From contig JBKCEW010000072.1 of the NCBI GenBank assembly GCA_046304235.1, forward strand, positions 1 through 9,174: a stretch of DNA of 9,174 nt, given 5' to 3'. The stretch's first letter is position 1; the number at the start of each line of letters is the position of its first letter. This document shows, piece after piece, positions 6,168 through 9,174 of the stretch. Both the position numbers and the translations under genes were made by a program. Origin of the DNA: CANHVK01 sp046304235. Its GTDB lineage: Bacteria > Bacteroidota > Bacteroidia > Flavobacteriales_D > Crocinitomicaceae. The notes under the pieces were generated by a model, which saw nothing but the letters and a program-made list of their open reading frames with translations, made no database searches and was not told the DNA's origin.

Positions 6168-7511
6168 TTAAGATTTTTTCCAGGGGAACATAAAAGAACA
6201 ATCTTTATAGTCGGAATCAATCTGAATATAATTATTGCTGATTTTTGATGTAACCCATTTTTTTAAGACTGATTGTTTTTTGTTATTTTCTGTTGCTCTT
6301 TGAATAAGTACGTAATCATCATTTAGATTTGCTATATGCTGAGGTAATCGATCCATTAATCGAACAATTCTTATCCCTTGTTTTCTTTCATAAAAGTCAA
6401 AATACAATGTAGGTTTGGTTAATTCTCCTTTATTTAATGAGCTTGTAAGTAGATAAATCTGTTGGTCTATTTGGTTTAAGTCTTCTGAACTCCATGTCTG
6501 CTCGCCAGTTATTGGGTTTGTTATTATACCATAATTATTTTTAGTGTTATTATCGTTAGAATAAGTTTTAACTGCTTCATCCCAAGTAATTTGATTTTCT
6601 TTTAGTTTAGAATAACATTCCTCCATTTTGATAGAAGCTAAATTCAAACTTTCACGATTAAATTCTGGTATCATTAAAATGTGTTTACATGTATAATCAT
6701 CTCCTTTTCTTTCAACTAATTGAATGATGTGATAACCATAGTCAGTTTCTATTATTTTACTAATTTCCCCAGGTTTTAAATTATACACTGTTGCTTCAAA
6801 TTGTGGAACCATCATTCCTCTTGAAGCTGATATAATTCCACCTTGTGCCGCAGATCCTGGATCTTGTGAATGAAGTCGAGCTTGACTATCAAAACTTTTA
6901 CCGATTAAAATTGATTCTCTTATTTCATTTAATTTTTTGAAAGTAATTTCTTTATCTTCTTGTGTGATTTTTGGAAAAACAACAATTTGTTGGAAAGATA
7001 GTTTTGTATTTATGTAAGGGATACTATCTTTTGGAAGATTTTTGAAATATTCTTCAATATCTTTCGGTGTAACTTGAATAGATGAGGTAATACTCCTTTG
7101 CATTTCTTCAGAGAGTAATTTGTTTTTTATGGCTTGTTTCATCTCAATTTTGATTTGAGTGGTTGTTTTACCATAGAATTCTTCTAGTTTTTGTTTGCTA
7201 CCAATTTGATTTTCAATAATTCGTAATCTATTTTCCATATCTGAATCAACCTGAGCATCACTTATTTTAATACTATCTAATTCTGCTTGATTCAAAAGTA
7301 ATTTTTGCATAATTAATAAATCAAGAATTTCACAATCATTGATTACTTTACTATTATCTTGTAAACCTTGAATTTTTGTATTTTCTATGTCTGATTTTAA
7401 AATGATTTGATCACCAATATAAGCTACAATTTTATCAATTGATTTAGTTTGCTGAGCATGTATTAATTTGCAAAAAAGTAGGATCGTTAATAGAGTGAAA
7501 TATTTGATCAT
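6168..7511 (-). CDS. SurA-like periplasmic peptidylprolyl isomerase
   Basis: This 447-residue protein is predicted to be a periplasmic foldase for outer-membrane and secreted proteins. It starts with a Sec signal peptide: Lys3, a hydrophobic core at about 5-17, and probable cleavage after IHA (residue 19). The mature N-terminus has the SurA-type IDKIVAYIGDQIILKSDIE (25-43), followed by the helical chaperone region to about 165. The first PpiC/parvulin domain spans about 170-268, with LHSQDPGSAAQGG (213-225) and TDYGYHIIQLVER (256-268). A second parvulin-like domain (about 272-388) starts with CKHILMIPEF but is divergent: the usual DPG and GG motifs are replaced by SNDNNTKNNYG (318-328). It may therefore be structural and not catalytic. 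The gene begins two bases after the upstream isomerase's stop and ends three bases before moxR. The domain order matches SurA, but I do not assign the symbol because Bacteroidota have several such paralogues. Confidence 0.92.
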   Translation of the reverse strand: MIKYFTLLTILLFCKLIHAQQTKSIDKIVAYIGDQIILKSDIENTKIQGLQDNSKVINDCEILDLLIMQKLLLNQAELDSIKISDAQVDSDMENRLRIIENQIGSKQKLEEFYGKTTTQIKIEMKQAIKNKLLSEEMQRSITSSIQVTPKDIEEYFKNLPKDSIPYINTKLSFQQIVVFPKITQEDKEITFKKLNEIRESILIGKSFDSQARLHSQDPGSAAQGGIISASRGMMVPQFEATVYNLKPGEISKIIETDYGYHIIQLVERKGDDYTCKHILMIPEFNRESLNLASIKMEECYSKLKENQITWDEAVKTYSNDNNTKNNYGIITNPITGEQTWSSEDLNQIDQQIYLLTSSLNKGELTKPTLYFDFYERKQGIRIVRLMDRLPQHIANLNDDYVLIQRATENNKKQSVLKKWVTSKISNNYIQIDSDYKDCSFMFPWKKS

Positions 7512-7513
7512 AT

Positions 7514-9160
7514 TTATTTAGATAAATTGTAAATTACTTCAGAATTTACTTTTACAGTGTATTTTTTATTTAATTCTTCTAACCAAAGTTTCTCAAGTAG
7601 ATTTTGATAATCACTTGTAATTAAACCTCTTGCTTCCTTTAAAGATTTGGGACCAGAAGGTATTACTTCAGAAACTTTTAACACATAAAATTTATTGTTA
7701 TGTTCTATAATTGGATTAATTCCTTTATTTATTTTTCGGTTTTGTATATAACTTAATTCATCTTTTTCGTATTTGTTCATTTTTACTTTTACATTCAATT
7801 CAGATGATTTATTTATTTTTTCTATAACATGCTTTGAATTTATAGTATCACTTAATTTTAGCATTTTAGCTACATTTTGAGCAATTTCTTTATTTAGACA
7901 CTCATAAATAGTAGCATCAATTCTCTCTTTCCATTGATATTTGTTGATGTTCAAATTGTAGAATTCTTTTAAACCAAAGGTATCTTTAGATGCTCTATTC
8001 CAAATTTTATCAGTCATGATTTCATATAGAAGAACTCCATCATGATATTCTTGCATTAACGCTGTGAATTCAGGATATTTATTCTCTAGATTGGCATCCT
8101 CATATTTTAATATTTCTTGGCTAACCCAATTTTCATATTGTTTAGAAACAACTGATTGATTTTCTTGTTTTGAAATTCTAAAATTTGTTTTTAAAAATTG
8201 AGAAAACATTTTTTGAGTATAATTTTTGTTTACTATTGAAAAAATGATTTTATCAGAATTTAATTTTTCATGGTTCCATGTTCCAACGTAATAGCTTGAA
8301 TCTAGATTTTTAACAAACCATTTAAGGGCTTTTTTATCAACTAAGGTGTAATTATATTCTTTTTTAAGCTTTTTAACTAAGGATTGTTGTGTGATTTTAC
8401 TTCTTTCGTCTTTATTTACTTTTAATTGAATATCTTTTTTTAATGATTCAAATGATGCTAGTGGTGTGTGATTGATTCTTTTTACAATATGAAATCCAAA
8501 ATCAGTTTGAAAAGGAGATGAAAAATCTCCATTTTGTTTTAAATTAAACGCTTCATTCTCAAATTCTGCAACCATTCTTGTATTAGACCCACTTCCAAAT
8601 TCAGGTAATTTTCCGCCTTTATCGCTAGATCCAGGGTCATCAGAGAAATTTAATGCTAACTCTTCAAAATTTTCTCCTTTTTTTAATTTCTCATGTATTT
8701 CATTTATTTTTTTTCTTGCACTTTCTATATCTTCTTTAGATGCATCTTTTTTTACTGAAATCATTATATGAGAAGCTTTCATAATTCCCCTAGCAGGTCT
8801 CTGATCTGTTAATTTTAATATGTGGTAACCAAATTTTGTCTTAATGATTGGTGATACTTCATTCATCTTAAGTTTGTATGCAGCTTCTTCAAATGGATAA
8901 ACCATCTGGAAAGCTGTAAAAAAACCTAAATCTCCATTATTATAGGCTGCAGAAGGGTCGTTAGAAAATTCTTTAGCTAGTGAATTGAAATCCTCTCCCT
9001 TAATAATACGATCTCGAATATCATTTAGTTTATAATATGCTTGTAAGGTATCTGCAGGATTAGTGGATTTAACATTGATCAAAATATGAGAAGCTCTAAT
9101 TTCAGTTGTTAATCTTTTATATGCCTCTTCAACTAGCTTTATATTTGCTTCTGTATCAAT
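7514..9160 (-). CDS. PpiC/parvulin-type peptidylprolyl isomerase, 5' end missing and interrupted by TGA
   Basis: The open frame holds most of a large parvulin-type isomerase, predicted periplasmic. Two tandem PpiC domains are clear. The first begins with RASHILINV (about 9100-9074) and includes EFSNDPSAAYNNGDLG and TKFGYHILKL. The second begins with KASHIMISV and includes FSDDPGSSDKGGKLPEFG and TDFGFHIVKR. A long, less conserved C-terminal region (about 300 residues) ends near KYTVKVNSEVIYNLSK, as usual in the family. Homologues begin with a signal peptide and a helical N-terminal domain, which are not present here, so the gene extends past the right edge. Family sequence continues upstream of 9082 (LVEEAYKRLTTEIRASHIL) as far as the TGA at 9163-9161. 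No credible start lies between the TGA and the first domain: only an ATT at 9160 and a TTG at 9082 inside the ASHIL motif. This is a partial gene, either a pseudogene or affected by sequence error. It leads the operon with the SurA-like gene and moxR. Confidence 0.85.
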   Translation of the reverse strand: MDTEANIKLVEEAYKRLTTEIRASHILINVKSTNPADTLQAYYKLNDIRDRIIKGEDFNSLAKEFSNDPSAAYNNGDLGFFTAFQMVYPFEEAAYKLKMNEVSPIIKTKFGYHILKLTDQRPARGIMKASHIMISVKKDASKEDIESARKKINEIHEKLKKGENFEELALNFSDDPGSSDKGGKLPEFGSGSNTRMVAEFENEAFNLKQNGDFSSPFQTDFGFHIVKRINHTPLASFESLKKDIQLKVNKDERSKITQQSLVKKLKKEYNYTLVDKKALKWFVKNLDSSYYVGTWNHEKLNSDKIIFSIVNKNYTQKMFSQFLKTNFRISKQENQSVVSKQYENWVSQEILKYEDANLENKYPEFTALMQEYHDGVLLYEIMTDKIWNRASKDTFGLKEFYNLNINKYQWKERIDATIYECLNKEIAQNVAKMLKLSDTINSKHVIEKINKSSELNVKVKMNKYEKDELSYIQNRKINKGINPIIEHNNKFYVLKVSEVIPSGPKSLKEARGLITSDYQNLLEKLWLEELNKKYTVKVNSEVIYNLSK

Positions 9161-9174
9161 TCAATAGGATTTAG
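9161..9174 (-). other. In-frame TGA and upstream codons of the long isomerase gene
   Basis: In the isomerase frame, the minus strand from 9172 reads Lys, Ser, Tyr, then TGA (9163-9161), then IDTEANIKLVEEAYKRL. As I recall the family, this spot usually carries a Tyr-Leu pair just before the EAY helix, so TGA falls where TTA or TTG (Leu) would be expected. That suggests a single-base nonsense change and not a frameshift. Only three upstream codons are visible, so the reading is tentative. Confidence 0.5.

Noticed and set aside
7455..7511. Lipoprotein signal in the SurA-like protein (Cys14)
   Set aside because: The residues before Cys14 (LLF) do not match a lipobox, and a signal peptidase I site after IHA fits better.
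9161..9163. TGA recoded as an amino acid (alternative genetic code or selenocysteine)
   Set aside because: TGA is used as a normal stop at 552-550, all other genes are free of internal TGA, and no Cys or Gly is expected here. A mutation or sequence error is simpler.
9161..9174. Frameshift in the long isomerase gene
   Set aside because: The alternative frame upstream reads LNPIE, which fits the family less well than the in-frame KSY. With so little sequence it is not fully excluded.
1..9174. CRISPR arrays, insertion sequences, phage genes, tRNA or rRNA
   Set aside because: No regularly spaced repeats, transposase motifs, terminal inverted repeats flanking a gene, or structural RNA sequences were recognised on either strand.

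Overview
This 9,174-base window looks like chromosomal DNA from a member of the Bacteroidota, most likely Flavobacteriia or a close relative. It is strongly AT-rich. Three genes are preceded by boxes matching the Bacteroidota -7 promoter consensus TAnnTTTG. No convincing Shine-Dalgarno sequences are visible. The gene content fits too: tandem SurA/PpiC-type foldases beside a MoxR ATPase, and a SirB1-type transglutaminase-like protein. The placement below phylum is inference.

Layout. (1) Positions 1-1836, minus strand: two adjacent multi-pass membrane proteins of the same family, joined by a 4-base ATGA overlap. The second runs off the left edge. They resemble polytopic surface-polysaccharide enzymes (GT-C-like transferases or Wzy/EpsG-like polymerases), but no exact function can be named. 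(2) Positions 1837-1971: a 135-base divergent promoter region, the longest gene-free stretch in the window. (3) Positions 1972-4209, plus strand: purL, the small-type FGAM synthase of purine biosynthesis. (4) Positions 4232-4263: a perfect 12-bp hairpin acting as a shared terminator between convergent genes. (5) Positions 4262-5137, minus strand: a SirB1-type transglutaminase-fold protein with its own promoter box almost touching the start codon. (6) Positions 5211-9174, minus strand: a tight operon read as long PpiC-type isomerase, then SurA-like isomerase, then MoxR ATPase, with gaps of 2 and 3 bases. The first gene is cut by the right edge and carries an in-frame TGA close to that edge.

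How the genes work together. The two isomerases are predicted to act as foldases or chaperones for outer-membrane and secreted proteins. MoxR, co-transcribed with them, is a cytoplasmic AAA+ ATPase that may assist maturation of a partner complex. The purL and SirB1-type genes appear to be independent units that face each other across the shared terminator. The membrane-protein pair has the lowest GC in the window and looks like the edge of a polysaccharide locus.

No mobile element, CRISPR array, tRNA or rRNA was seen. I see no clear evidence of a new multi-gene system. The points most worth a second look are the in-frame TGA in the long isomerase gene, the tandem membrane paralogues, and the probable near-leaderless transcript of the SirB1-type gene.
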